Part shown: positions 23,411 to 30,411 of the stretch, piece by piece
Layout: each line of letters begins with the position of its first letter
Numbering within the stretch: position 1 is the stretch's first letter
Source of the DNA: a virus
Strand: one strand, 5' to 3'
Virus record (IMG/VR): IMGVR_UViG_3300042560_001672
Location: 1-40,544 of that record
DNA length: 40,544 bases
Position numbers and translations under genes: made by a program
Notes under the pieces: generated by a model
Seen by the model: the letters and a program-made list of their open reading frames with translations, nothing else
Database searches by the model: none
Told to the model about the DNA's origin: nothing

Positions 23411-23724
23411 AAGTCCACCTCCTCCGGCGCTTTCACGCTGGTGACTGTCACGCGGTCCGCGCGGATTTCTGCAGAAAAGCCCTTGCTCCCGTCTTTTTTG
23501 TCGAATTCTCTCAAACGCAACGAGCCATCGACCACGACCTTATCGCCTTTCTTTGGTGGGTGCTCTGCGGTCCAACGGTCCCAGGCGGTAATCTTAAACC
23601 AAGAAGTGGGCTCATCGCGGCCTGTTGATACTGCCAGTGAAAATTCTGTCACGGTGTTTTTGCCTACGATCTTTGTCTCTGCGTCACGACCAACGTTTCC
23701 TAGCATAACTACACGATTAATCAT
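23407..23724 (-). CDS. ssb: Single-stranded DNA-binding protein
   Basis: A 105-residue OB-fold protein: INRVVMLGNVGRDAE at the N-terminus, then VTEFSLAVS, SWFKITAWDR and GDKVVVDGSLRLREF are the SSB family strands. The C-terminus ends PEEVDF, an acidic tip ending in Phe like the protein-interaction tail of bacterial SSB, but very close to the OB-fold. ATG at 23724 is chosen (GGAG eight bases before) and shares a base with the ERF stop. It would coat single strands during replication and cooperate with the ERF annealing protein encoded next to it. Confidence 0.9.
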   Translation of the reverse strand: MINRVVMLGNVGRDAETKIVGKNTVTEFSLAVSTGRDEPTSWFKITAWDRWTAEHPPKKGDKVVVDGSLRLREFDKKDGSKGFSAEIRADRVTVTSVKAPEEVDF

Positions 23725-24563
23725 CACTTATTCTCCAAAAAATAATGTTCAGTAGCGGAACGCAAATCAGTAAATGCGATTGTCTCTGAAAGGAAAGACT
23801 TCAAAGCGGCACGGTGTTTCTTCTGCGACTCTGCGGGAATCTTAAGGGCAGCAAGAATCGACTTTACCTGATCGTTGTCGCGACCCTCGACAAACAACGG
23901 CCACACGTCGCGCACCTCAACAGTGAGCCCTAAACGCTCGGCGTCCTCTGCCACAGTGCGAGCCTTCGACTCTCCAAGGTACTGGAACTTCCCACCTGAT
24001 GGTTTGTTGTCAGGCTCATCCTCAAGATAGCCATCAGTCAGAAGGCCGGGTGCCACTTTTACTTCTGCGGGCTTCGCTACAGGAACGGGCGCAGCTTTCT
24101 TCGCAACAGGGGCGGGGGCCGGTTGTGGTTGTGGCTTGGCCCATTCTGTCACGCGGTAGTCGGGATCTTTCTCTTCCTCGGTAGGAATGAGGAACGTCTG
24201 CAACAGGCAGACCTTAAGAGCGTAGGCCATCGCCTTGCCGGCTCCCTTATCGCCTGTGTCTGCAGCTTCGCCAACGCCAGTAGCCTGGACGCTTGAGCCA
24301 TCGGGTGCCCAGAATGTAAAGCGCACCTTGGCGATGTGATGAAAGCTCTTGCCGCCGTTGCGTGTCTCTCGCTCTGTCATGGCGTGCTCAAGAACCTCGT
24401 GTGTAAGGAAAAGGCTGTGTTTCGCAAAAGTGCCGTGAAGCTCATTCATAGCGTCATCGATGCCACGAAACTGGAAGCCTTGCGCCTGATTCTTTCGCGT
24501 CTTTTCGATGGCTCCAACGTCTGCTAGCACTGCAGCCATGCGACCGTATATTTCTGTTGTCAT
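23724..24563 (-). CDS. erf: ERF-family single-strand annealing recombinase
   Basis: A 279-residue protein. The N-terminal 150 residues match the ERF family: FQFRGIDDAMN at about 29-39 and GEAADTGDKGAGKAMAYALK then FLIPTEEE at about 97-130. A Pro/Ala/Lys-rich linker (about 145-180) precedes a C-terminal domain. ERF proteins anneal complementary strands and support circularisation of phage DNA and recombination, as in P22. Circularly permuted ends, suggested by the window structure, would need such a function. ATGA overlap with the upstream gene and direct overlap with the SSB gene show a common operon. Confidence 0.92.
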   Translation of the reverse strand: MTTEIYGRMAAVLADVGAIEKTRKNQAQGFQFRGIDDAMNELHGTFAKHSLFLTHEVLEHAMTERETRNGGKSFHHIAKVRFTFWAPDGSSVQATGVGEAADTGDKGAGKAMAYALKVCLLQTFLIPTEEEKDPDYRVTEWAKPQPQPAPAPVAKKAAPVPVAKPAEVKVAPGLLTDGYLEDEPDNKPSGGKFQYLGESKARTVAEDAERLGLTVEVRDVWPLFVEGRDNDQVKSILAALKIPAESQKKHRAALKSFLSETIAFTDLRSATEHYFLENK

Positions 24564-24730
24564 GTCAATTTTCCGTCCTTTCGCATTTGCGCCACTATCA
24601 TTGTCATGGCGTGTGACCTAAAAAAGCTGTTGAATGATATGCCATTCAAAGACTTTCGCAACAGCCGCCTCTCTTTGTCTGTTAATAATACTGAAACCCT
24701 ATACGTTGCTTCTTTTTTCTTCTGAGTCAT
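24560..24730 (-). CDS. Ribbon-helix-helix-like protein, first gene of the leftward operon, 56 aa
   Basis: ATG at 24730 follows TGGAGG by eight bases. YRVSVLLTDKERRLLRKSL, then SFNSFFRSHAMTMIV fits the strand-helix-helix pattern of Arc/CopG-type repressors. It is the promoter-proximal gene of the leftward operon and lies 27 bp from a perfect 15-bp palindrome, so it may bind that site and regulate both divergent operons. Family assignment rests on pattern only. Confidence 0.55.
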   Translation of the reverse strand: MTQKKKEATYRVSVLLTDKERRLLRKSLNGISFNSFFRSHAMTMIVAQMRKDGKLT

Positions 24731-24757
24731 TGCACCCGCCTCCAGAATCGGGTACAC

Positions 24758-24772
24758 AGTGCGTACCGCACT
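24758..24772. promoter_or_regulatory. Palindromic operator between divergent operons
   Basis: AGTGCGTACCGCACT has perfect 6-bp arms around TAC. It lies in the 58-bp gap between the leftward recombination operon and the rightward replication operon. On the - strand TTGACT (24788-24783) and TACGCA (24765-24760), 17 bases apart, form a weak promoter whose -10 element would overlap the palindrome. Confidence 0.5.
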
Positions 24773-24788
24773 AAAAAGGAGGAGTCAA

Positions 24789-25535
24789 GTGATTAGCTGG
24801 CACAAATCGAAAAGCGAGCGCATGGTGGCAAAAGGATGGCACATCCTAGACGAAGACCCCTTCGATGGCTGGACCGTCAAATACCTAGAGAAGTGCATCT
24901 GCCGCACAATATGGAGTCCCATCAAATATAGGGAAGGAATCAGGCTCGAAAGCCACTTTCTTGGTGCTATGGTGTGCGCCCTCGACTTCGACGGGCCAGA
25001 CACTCCTCTGTCATGGGCGCGCGAAACATTCAAAGACTATGACGTGATAATCGGCACAACCAAGTCTCACCAGAAACCAAAGAACGGAATCACATGCGAC
25101 CGCTACCGCGTTCTCCTGTGGTTCAAAGAGCCCATCACTGAGCTTGCGTTGTATAAGCACAACATGGGTTTGTTGATAAATAAACATGGGGCCGACAAAG
25201 CCTGTAAGGATGGCGCACGCTTCTTCTTTCCCTGTGTTGAAATAGTCGAGTCACACGGTGGCGCGATGTTGGATATTATGCCACTACCGGTAGCGGTGGA
25301 AAAAATAAAGACACGCTACCAAGGGACGAAGTCACTCAGCTATTTTGGGAATATTCAGCCAGCGAGTACCAATAGAAACATCGCTGTATATGGGCTTGTA
25401 TGCGATTTAATTAAGGAGGGGTTTGACCCATACTCCAAAATGGGTATTATCAGACACCGCGCAAATGGTCTGCCTGAAAATGAGATTGAAAGTGCTATCA
25501 AAAGCGCGATAAAAAAAACAATGCCCCAAAACTAG
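24789..25535 (+). CDS. AEP-superfamily primase-like replication protein, 248 aa
   Basis: The GTG at 24789 is chosen because AAAGGAGGAG lies four bases before it; an upstream in-frame GTG would include this ribosome site. CALDFDGPD (Asp66 and Asp68) fits the hDhD motif of archaeo-eukaryotic primases. KSH at 92-94 fits the sxH motif, followed by DRYRVLLWF, and LDI near 161 could be the third acidic motif. The last 60 residues (NRNIAVYGL, then NGLPENEIESAIKSAIKKT) resemble a PriCT-type C-terminal helical domain. It should make primers at the phage origin and work with the SF3-type helicase encoded next. No phage DNA polymerase is present, so elongation is probably by the host enzyme. Family call from motifs, without search. 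Confidence 0.65.
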   Translation: MISWHKSKSERMVAKGWHILDEDPFDGWTVKYLEKCICRTIWSPIKYREGIRLESHFLGAMVCALDFDGPDTPLSWARETFKDYDVIIGTTKSHQKPKNGITCDRYRVLLWFKEPITELALYKHNMGLLINKHGADKACKDGARFFFPCVEIVESHGGAMLDIMPLPVAVEKIKTRYQGTKSLSYFGNIQPASTNRNIAVYGLVCDLIKEGFDPYSKMGIIRHRANGLPENEIESAIKSAIKKTMPQN

Positions 25536-25582
25536 TGTGGGACTAGGGTTGAGGCTTTTAACATCGAATGGAGGTAACATCG

Positions 25583-26863
25583 ATGTCGAGTGAGAGTACC
25601 ACAAACCCTAAGAAATTGCCAAAACAATACTTCATAAATCAGTGGGCGCAAACAATTCACCCGAGTTTTGCCGAAAATGATTTTTTGCCTATAAAAAAGT
25701 TCTCATCATATGCCAATGGGTGCGATCTTAGGCTGGTGGGGCTCAAAAGGGGTTTGCAGTGGTGCAGACACAAGGGTAACCAAGAGCTATGCCCAATAGC
25801 TAGGGATGAAGTCGAAAGGACGATAGCGGCTGTTGTTATGGGCCCTTCTAGTGACTTCGGTTCCAAAGACATAGCTGAGATACGGAAAATGGCCGAACTT
25901 TTGGCTGAGAAGCAAGATAAAAATTCATCGGAGAAGATGATAATACCAGAAGACGATGTGGCACCAGTCAGAAGCCTGACAAATACAGGGTGGTGCTATA
26001 AAAGGCTGCCTTTCGACCCTGACATAAACGCAGACCCTACGATATGGCAAGAGGAAGTCTTTACAAGGATAAAGACAAACCTTGATCCTTTTTTAGCCTG
26101 GATTGGGAGCTTGTTTGATCCTCGTTCGAACCGAGAAAAATACGTTTGGATGTGGGGAGCAGGAGAAACAGGAAAGAGCACAATTACAGAAGTCATTCTG
26201 GAGATGTTTGGGGATGCAGGCGCCACTAGAAGGCATAAAAAAATAGATTCGAACTGGTTTACCTCAACGCTGGTGGGAGTCCGCTTGTGCCACCTTCCAG
26301 AAGCCCGTGCAGACCTCGTAGGGAATGGGGATTGGAAGACACTAACTGGAGAACGGTACCACGAAATTGAGCGAAAGGGAGAACAGCCGCGCAACGCTAC
26401 GTTGCATACAAAATTCCTAATCACATCAAACGACCAGCCAACACTCCCTCACGGGAACGAACATTTAAGAAGAATTGTCCTTGTGGAAACAGCTAAACCC
26501 GATGGGTGGGTGGCAACAAGAACAACGGACGAGACGATGTCTTTGTTAAGGGATGGGTTGCCGTGGTTTTTGGCTAGATGTGCCGATGAATACGAGCTAA
26601 ATCCGAAGATAATTTGTGACACATCAGACGCGGAATCGATACAAGAAGAATGCCCACACCAAGTTATGTTTGATAGATTGTTCAAGATTGACGCACATTC
26701 AACCTGCACTATTTCAGAGATAAGAAACGCCACAGAATTGTACAAAAAAGGTGACCTAAGCCGGTTTTTGAAGTGGTGCGAGGACCACAAAGGAGCGAAG
26801 AGAAAACAGCTAGATGCTCAAAATAAAGGCGTTTGTGGTATAAGGAGGAAGAATGGATGGTAA
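25583..26863 (+). CDS. SF3-type replicative helicase (D5-like), 426 aa
   Basis: ATG at 25583 with GGAGG eight bases before. Walker A is GAGETGKST (192-200). A Walker B-like RLCHLPEAR (235-242) and motif C-like TKFLITSNDQP (276-286) follow, then HLRRIVLV with candidate arginine-finger residues near 295. This order is that of D5/SF3 replication ATPases, usually paired with an AEP primase as here. The N-terminal 130 residues hold a Cys-containing region. The protein probably forms a hexamer that unwinds the origin. The gene is more AT-rich than the structural genes. Confidence 0.82.
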   Translation: MSSESTTNPKKLPKQYFINQWAQTIHPSFAENDFLPIKKFSSYANGCDLRLVGLKRGLQWCRHKGNQELCPIARDEVERTIAAVVMGPSSDFGSKDIAEIRKMAELLAEKQDKNSSEKMIIPEDDVAPVRSLTNTGWCYKRLPFDPDINADPTIWQEEVFTRIKTNLDPFLAWIGSLFDPRSNREKYVWMWGAGETGKSTITEVILEMFGDAGATRRHKKIDSNWFTSTLVGVRLCHLPEARADLVGNGDWKTLTGERYHEIERKGEQPRNATLHTKFLITSNDQPTLPHGNEHLRRIVLVETAKPDGWVATRTTDETMSLLRDGLPWFLARCADEYELNPKIICDTSDAESIQEECPHQVMFDRLFKIDAHSTCTISEIRNATELYKKGDLSRFLKWCEDHKGAKRKQLDAQNKGVCGIRRKNGW

Positions 26864-26970
26864 TCAATAAAGTACTTGACGCCCGTAAAGATTACTCAAC
26901 GAAAGTGGCAAATTCATCAATGATATTGCCGGAACTGACCGTAAATTACCAAGATAGCCTTATTTATTAA
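26857..26970 (+). CDS. Small protein, 37 aa, overlapping the helicase end
   Basis: ATG at 26857 is preceded by TAAGGAGG at eight bases and overlaps the helicase stop by seven bases. The product is MVINKVLDARKDYSTKVANS followed by 17 more residues. No family is recognised. The strong ribosome site is the main support. Confidence 0.45.
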   Translation: MVINKVLDARKDYSTKVANSSMILPELTVNYQDSLIY

Positions 26971-27182
26971 TACAGGGAAAAAGAATATATAATATATAGT
27001 GATATCAATATGTTATAAAAACATACAAAAGGTGATCATATAGGTGGAGTGAGTGAAAACATCGATTTCGGTAATATTCGGTCATCTTTGTGAGTTTATT
27101 AGAAAAAAGCACAGTAACGTTTAGTAATGTTGACGGTGGTCAATATTTTACAGTAATCGCCTAAAAAAGGAGCAAATGAGTT
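26971..27182. other. AT-rich non-coding region, candidate replication origin
   Basis: About 210 bases, markedly richer in A+T than the flanks. It includes an ATATATAATATATAG tract near 26987-27001, an inverted pair TATGTT/AACATA (around 27010-27026), and short near-direct repeats AGTAACGTT (27113), AGTAATGTT (27123) and AGTAATCGC (27152). TTCGGTAAT and TTCGGTCAT are adjacent near 27065-27085. TTGAC-ggtg-GTCAA is a small palindrome near 27130. Direct repeats plus an AT-rich tract behind primase and helicase genes fit an iteron-type origin. A 23-codon GTG frame (27053-27124) exists but is weak. Confidence 0.4.
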
Positions 27183-27479
27183 ATGCACCCAGAGCTAGCG
27201 GATGAATTAAATGAGCAGTTGGAAGAGATGAGAAAGACCGTGGATGATACGCTGTTTGTGCTTCTAAACTCAGGAATGACAGTCAGTGCAATGGTTTTGG
27301 CGCACAAAATAGTCGAACAAGTGTTAGAAAAAGTGCTCAAAAAAACTTGCAAAATACCAGAAAATGATTTTAATAATATCAAGAGAGAATTGTACATGTA
27401 CAACAATAATTGGATTGGAGAAACTGTTGACGTGGTTATCAAAGGAATAAAAATGATTCAAAAGGATGAAATTTGCTAA
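27183..27479 (+). CDS. Helical protein of unknown function, 98 aa
   Basis: Ninety-eight residues, acidic at the N-terminus and helical throughout (LADELNEQLEEMRKTVDD). GGAG lies ten bases before the ATG. AT-rich coding sequence like the preceding region. No motif is recognised. It is located between the candidate origin and the nuclease gene. Confidence 0.6.
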   Translation: MHPELADELNEQLEEMRKTVDDTLFVLLNSGMTVSAMVLAHKIVEQVLEKVLKKTCKIPENDFNNIKRELYMYNNNWIGETVDVVIKGIKMIQKDEIC

Positions 27480-27488
27480 GGAGCAAAA

Positions 27489-28064
27489 ATGAACTGTAGC
27501 GACTGCCGGATTCAGGAACAGGGTGATTGTGCGACACCAGGCACCCCTTGCGGGCACTTCAGGCCGAAGCGTGGAAAGCTGCGCGACTGGCTGTGCGACA
27601 CGGGGATGACTGAAAAGCAATTTCTCAACAGCGACACGACGGTGGCACCGAACGCACTCAAAGGCAAATCGCGAGGACTACCGGCGCCATACAATCGTTC
27701 AAAACCTGCCGAGAAAGAAAGAGCCATCCAAAAGGAGGGCATGAAACTGTGCGCCGACATCTTCCCGTTTGTGTCGAGAATCGAGGGTGCAGGGAAGATT
27801 GTTACCGTAGGAGACGAAGGAAGGTTCATAAACAGCGAGCAAAAGGGCCTCCCTGACGCGATAGCGTGCAAAGGAGGGGTAATGTACGGAATCGAGTTCA
27901 AACGCAGTGGCGGGCATCTGAGCCCCGAACAGTACGCAAAGCTCAAAAGCCTGCACGACGCCGGCGCTAAGGTGTGCGTTTGCGTCGCTCCTGAGAAGAT
28001 TCGGGAATGGGTTGACATTGGAACTTACACTTGCCAGATTGGAAACTGGCTTGATGTGTTATAG
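27489..28064 (+). CDS. VRR-NUC / PD-(D/E)xK-type nuclease, 191 aa
   Basis: The C-terminal half contains KGLPDAIACKGGVMYGIEFK (about 119-138): Asp123, Glu136 and Lys138 form a PD-(D/E)xK active site, followed by GGHLSPEQYAKLKSLHDAGA typical of VRR-NUC and Holliday-resolvase-like phage nucleases. The N-terminal 30 residues hold CSDC, C and C, a probable zinc cluster, then a basic region. In phages this nuclease type is often encoded near primase/helicase and may resolve branched DNA before packaging. Ribosome site AAGGAGC. GC-rich again, unlike the previous gene. Confidence 0.82.
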   Translation: MNCSDCRIQEQGDCATPGTPCGHFRPKRGKLRDWLCDTGMTEKQFLNSDTTVAPNALKGKSRGLPAPYNRSKPAEKERAIQKEGMKLCADIFPFVSRIEGAGKIVTVGDEGRFINSEQKGLPDAIACKGGVMYGIEFKRSGGHLSPEQYAKLKSLHDAGAKVCVCVAPEKIREWVDIGTYTCQIGNWLDVL

Positions 28065-28073
28065 GAGGAAAAA

Positions 28074-28286
28074 ATGGATAAAGACTTTCGCGATGATATT
28101 CCTTATCAGCCTGTAATCGAAGCATTCGAGGCACTCATCGAAGAGCAGAACCGCGCGCGGCAAGAAGAGACTTTCGTGCAGGCTGTGGTGCGGAATATGT
28201 TCCCGCGTCCCCTGAAGCCTTACGGCAACGCGCTGTGGCTGATAGGCAGACAAAGCAACATGTATGCAACTGGAGTTCTTAAGTGA
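28074..28286 (+). CDS. Small protein, 70 aa
   Basis: ATG after ATAGGAGG. Acidic helical N-terminus (VIEAFEALIEEQNRARQEET) followed by FPRPLKPYGNALWLIGRQ. It couples by GTGA overlap to the glycosyltransferase-like gene. Function not recognised. Confidence 0.6.
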   Translation: MDKDFRDDIPYQPVIEAFEALIEEQNRARQEETFVQAVVRNMFPRPLKPYGNALWLIGRQSNMYATGVLK

Positions 28287-29152
28287 AACTCAGCATAATT
28301 AGCCCGAATTTAGGCGAGGCATGTTTCATCTATCGTGGCCATCCTTTCACTCGCCTACCGATTGAATACAGGCTTTACGATGGTATCAAGGGGTTCACTC
28401 TGCACGACGCTATCATGTTCGGTGACGCTGTTCTCATGTGCAGGCCTTTTACAGCGCAGCAAGTTGAAATTTGCAGAGTAATTAAAGGCGCAGGAAAGGC
28501 TTTAATTCTGGATTATGACGATGATTATTCATGCTTGCCGAGTTTTAATCCAAGCAAAAAAGCATTTGACGGGTGCCTCCCAAACCTGCAGGCCATGATG
28601 AAAGAAGCGGATGCTGTCACTGTTTCATCACAGGCGCTTGTGAATGCCGTAACGGCATGGGGCGCTAAGAAAGCTGTGCTGGTTAAGAACGCCATCGACG
28701 ACTGTTTCAAGAGCATGGTGCCGAAGCAAGAGCGTTCAAAGACGCTACTTTGGCGCGGCGGGCTTAGTCACTCCGGCGACCTTTATGCAGGGCGCGAAAC
28801 ATTCAAGCGCATGAATAAGACGCACGAAATAGTTTTCGTGGGTGCGGTTCCTGACTTCGCTTATGAGCTTCGGCACAAACACATCCCTACGAGCGACTAC
28901 GCTGCGTATCTTGTGGCGATGAATAACGTCGGGCCAGAATACGTCTATGTTCCCTTGGTTGATTGCCCTTTCAACCATGCAAAGAGCGATATAGCAGCGA
29001 GCGAGGCCTACCTCATCGGCGCGAAACTCATTCACTCGGATTTTGGAGAGTTCGCAGGCCTGCCCGAAACCGGCACGCCTCGCTGGCTGTCAGAAGTGAA
29101 TCACTTGAGAATGGAGGTGCTTGATGGGCTTGTTCACAGTTCTCGCACCTGA
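28283..29152 (+). CDS. GT-B-type glycosyltransferase-like protein, 289 aa
   Basis: The GTG start overlaps the preceding stop, with GGAG upstream. The N-terminal half ends in ADAVTVSSQALVNAV then VLVKNAIDD, typical of the N-domain to C-domain transition in GT4-like enzymes. The C-terminal half contains SKTLLWRGG and ASEAYLIGAKLIHSDFGEF, resembling the E-x-x-x-x-G motif that binds the nucleotide sugar. Acceptor unknown: candidates are virion proteins, DNA bases or host surface sugars. It overlaps the next gene by 29 bases. Confidence 0.65.
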   Translation: MKLSIISPNLGEACFIYRGHPFTRLPIEYRLYDGIKGFTLHDAIMFGDAVLMCRPFTAQQVEICRVIKGAGKALILDYDDDYSCLPSFNPSKKAFDGCLPNLQAMMKEADAVTVSSQALVNAVTAWGAKKAVLVKNAIDDCFKSMVPKQERSKTLLWRGGLSHSGDLYAGRETFKRMNKTHEIVFVGAVPDFAYELRHKHIPTSDYAAYLVAMNNVGPEYVYVPLVDCPFNHAKSDIAASEAYLIGAKLIHSDFGEFAGLPETGTPRWLSEVNHLRMEVLDGLVHSSRT

Positions 29153-29822
29153 CGAAGCTCACAATTCTGCAGGCATCACATGCCTCCACTTGCTCATGAG
29201 GTACCTTCGTGAGCTTGGCCATGAAGTGCATTGGGCGAACTATCAGCGCTCTGCAAATCACAAACTAGTGGGCACTCTCATCGCTCCTGAAGTCGTGAGC
29301 GAAATTCCTTTCCCACACGTTCGCTGGTGCCTGAACAAGCCGGGGCTTTTAGGTGGGCCGAAGTCTTACCCTGCAGGCACGAAGGTGTTTCACTTCTCTC
29401 CTGAGCTTGAGGACGCAGCGCGCGCGGCTTCGCCAGATGGCACGTCGACTGAGTTTATGATGGGCACAATTGAGGTGCCAGAATTACCAAAGGCACCACG
29501 AAAGTATTTTCTTTGGTACCGTGGTAAGTACCATGGCGAAGTGGAGGAGTATGATGGCAGGATGCTGCAAATGACTCGGCACTGGCCTCCCACGAAAAGG
29601 GAATACTGGGAGCTTTTGAATCGTGCCGTTGCGCTCTATTCCTACGATGATTTTAGCGCTGTGAATCTTGAGGCACATCTATGCGGCGTAAATGTTTACA
29701 TCGTTCGAAAAGGCGAAATGGAACCACCCTACACCCCGCCAGAATACGCAAACCGGCTCATTCTCGACCACGACAGGAATCGCGACAGTGTTGAAAAGTT
29801 TGTTGACATGTTGACCAAATAA
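29124..29822 (+). CDS. Second glycosyltransferase-like protein, 232 aa
   Basis: ATG at 29124 is chosen because GGAGG stands six bases before it; a TTG lies just upstream. The N-terminus (FTVLAPDEAHNSAGITCLHLLMRYLRELGH split over about 4-33) has the glycine/serine loop and helix of a GT-B Rossmann domain. Near residue 185, VALYSYDDFSAVNLEAHLCG matches the sugar-nucleotide-binding E-motif region. It is shorter than typical GT-B enzymes and may work with the preceding protein as a pair. Role in modification of DNA, virion or host surface not determined. Confidence 0.55.
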   Translation: MGLFTVLAPDEAHNSAGITCLHLLMRYLRELGHEVHWANYQRSANHKLVGTLIAPEVVSEIPFPHVRWCLNKPGLLGGPKSYPAGTKVFHFSPELEDAARAASPDGTSTEFMMGTIEVPELPKAPRKYFLWYRGKYHGEVEEYDGRMLQMTRHWPPTKREYWELLNRAVALYSYDDFSAVNLEAHLCGVNVYIVRKGEMEPPYTPPEYANRLILDHDRNRDSVEKFVDMLTK

Positions 29823-29863
29823 TAGACAGCGTGTAAGAATTGCCTCATACCAACCGATGAGGC
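29811..29863 (+). promoter_or_regulatory. Candidate promoter plus SD-sequestering hairpin before the packaging genes
   Basis: TTGACC (29811-29816) and TAAGAAT (29834-29840) with a TG before the latter form a moderate promoter starting transcription near 29847. GCCTCAT (29842-29848) pairs with ATGAGGC (29857-29863), which contains the GAGG ribosome site of the gene at 29870. Read-through transcripts would carry the full hairpin; transcripts starting at the promoter would lose most of its 5' arm and expose the site. Confidence 0.4.
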
Positions 29864-29869
29864 GTACAA

Positions 29870-30103
29870 ATGTTAGTCACTCTCTCCATTCTTGTTTACA
29901 CTTCTCTACTCGCCTCCTTATTTTTGTACAAACACTTTACATCGAAGCTAAAAACTGAACAGCGGCAACGCATCAGGCTATCGCTGCGCGTGAAGCAACA
30001 GGAGGCAACGTGGCTAGAAAACCAAGAGCAAATCAGGAAGCTCCAAGAGCAGAATCAGGAACTCCAAACAAAGATGAGCCAACTTCAGATGAAATTGCGC
30101 TAG
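29870..30103 (+). CDS. Membrane-anchored coiled-coil protein, 77 aa
   Basis: One N-terminal transmembrane helix (about 2-21, LVTLSILVYTSLLASLFLY) followed by a basic stretch and a Gln/Leu-rich coiled coil to the end (IRKLQEQNQELQTKMSQLQM). Topology fits an inner-membrane protein of spanin type, a membrane-tethered scaffold or an exclusion factor. It overlaps the small-terminase gene by 94 bases in another frame. Its ribosome site is inside a hairpin. Confidence 0.6.
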   Translation: MLVTLSILVYTSLLASLFLYKHFTSKLKTEQRQRIRLSLRVKQQEATWLENQEQIRKLQEQNQELQTKMSQLQMKLR

Positions 30104-30411
30104 TCTTCCACTGCGCCAATGTTGGCTGTGATGCACTGGAAGCTGAGAAGCGCTTAGGCAAGCCCCTCACCACGACGCAGTTCATGGCCGCGTTCTCAAC
30201 TGGTAAGGCGCTCTTACATGTTGAGATCATGGAGCGCATGAAGCACGGCGCCATGGAAGGCAGCGAAAAGCTCCTTATCTGGTACGCAGAGAACATCCTC
30301 AAGAAAAACATGGACGCGCAAACAGGCAACGCCATCATTGACGCGATGACGCCAGAACAGCGGCGGGAAAAGATTCGCGAGCTAACTGAGAAGCTGGCAA
30401 AGAGTGGATGA
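30010..30411 (+). CDS. terS: Terminase small subunit candidate, 133 aa
   Basis: GTG start with GGAGG five bases before. The N-terminal 27 residues are basic and Pro-rich. Residues about 30-75 (VGCDALEAEKRLGKPLTTTQ) are compatible with an HTH-containing DNA-binding domain, and the rest is helical, ending EQRREKIRELTEKLAKSG. Immediate position before the large terminase, with an overlap of eight bases, is the main support. TerS recognises phage DNA and stimulates the motor ATPase. Confidence 0.65.
   Translation: MARKPRANQEAPRAESGTPNKDEPTSDEIALVFHCANVGCDALEAEKRLGKPLTTTQFMAAFSTGKALLHVEIMERMKHGAMEGSEKLLIWYAENILKKNMDAQTGNAIIDAMTPEQRREKIRELTEKLAKSG

Noticed and set aside
24759-24788. Upstream in-frame GTG as start of the primase
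   Set aside because: It would place the strong AAAGGAGGAG ribosome site and part of the palindrome inside the coding region.
27053-27124. 23-codon GTG frame in the candidate origin
   Set aside because: A ribosome-like AGGTGGAG precedes it, but it is too short and overlaps the repeat cluster.
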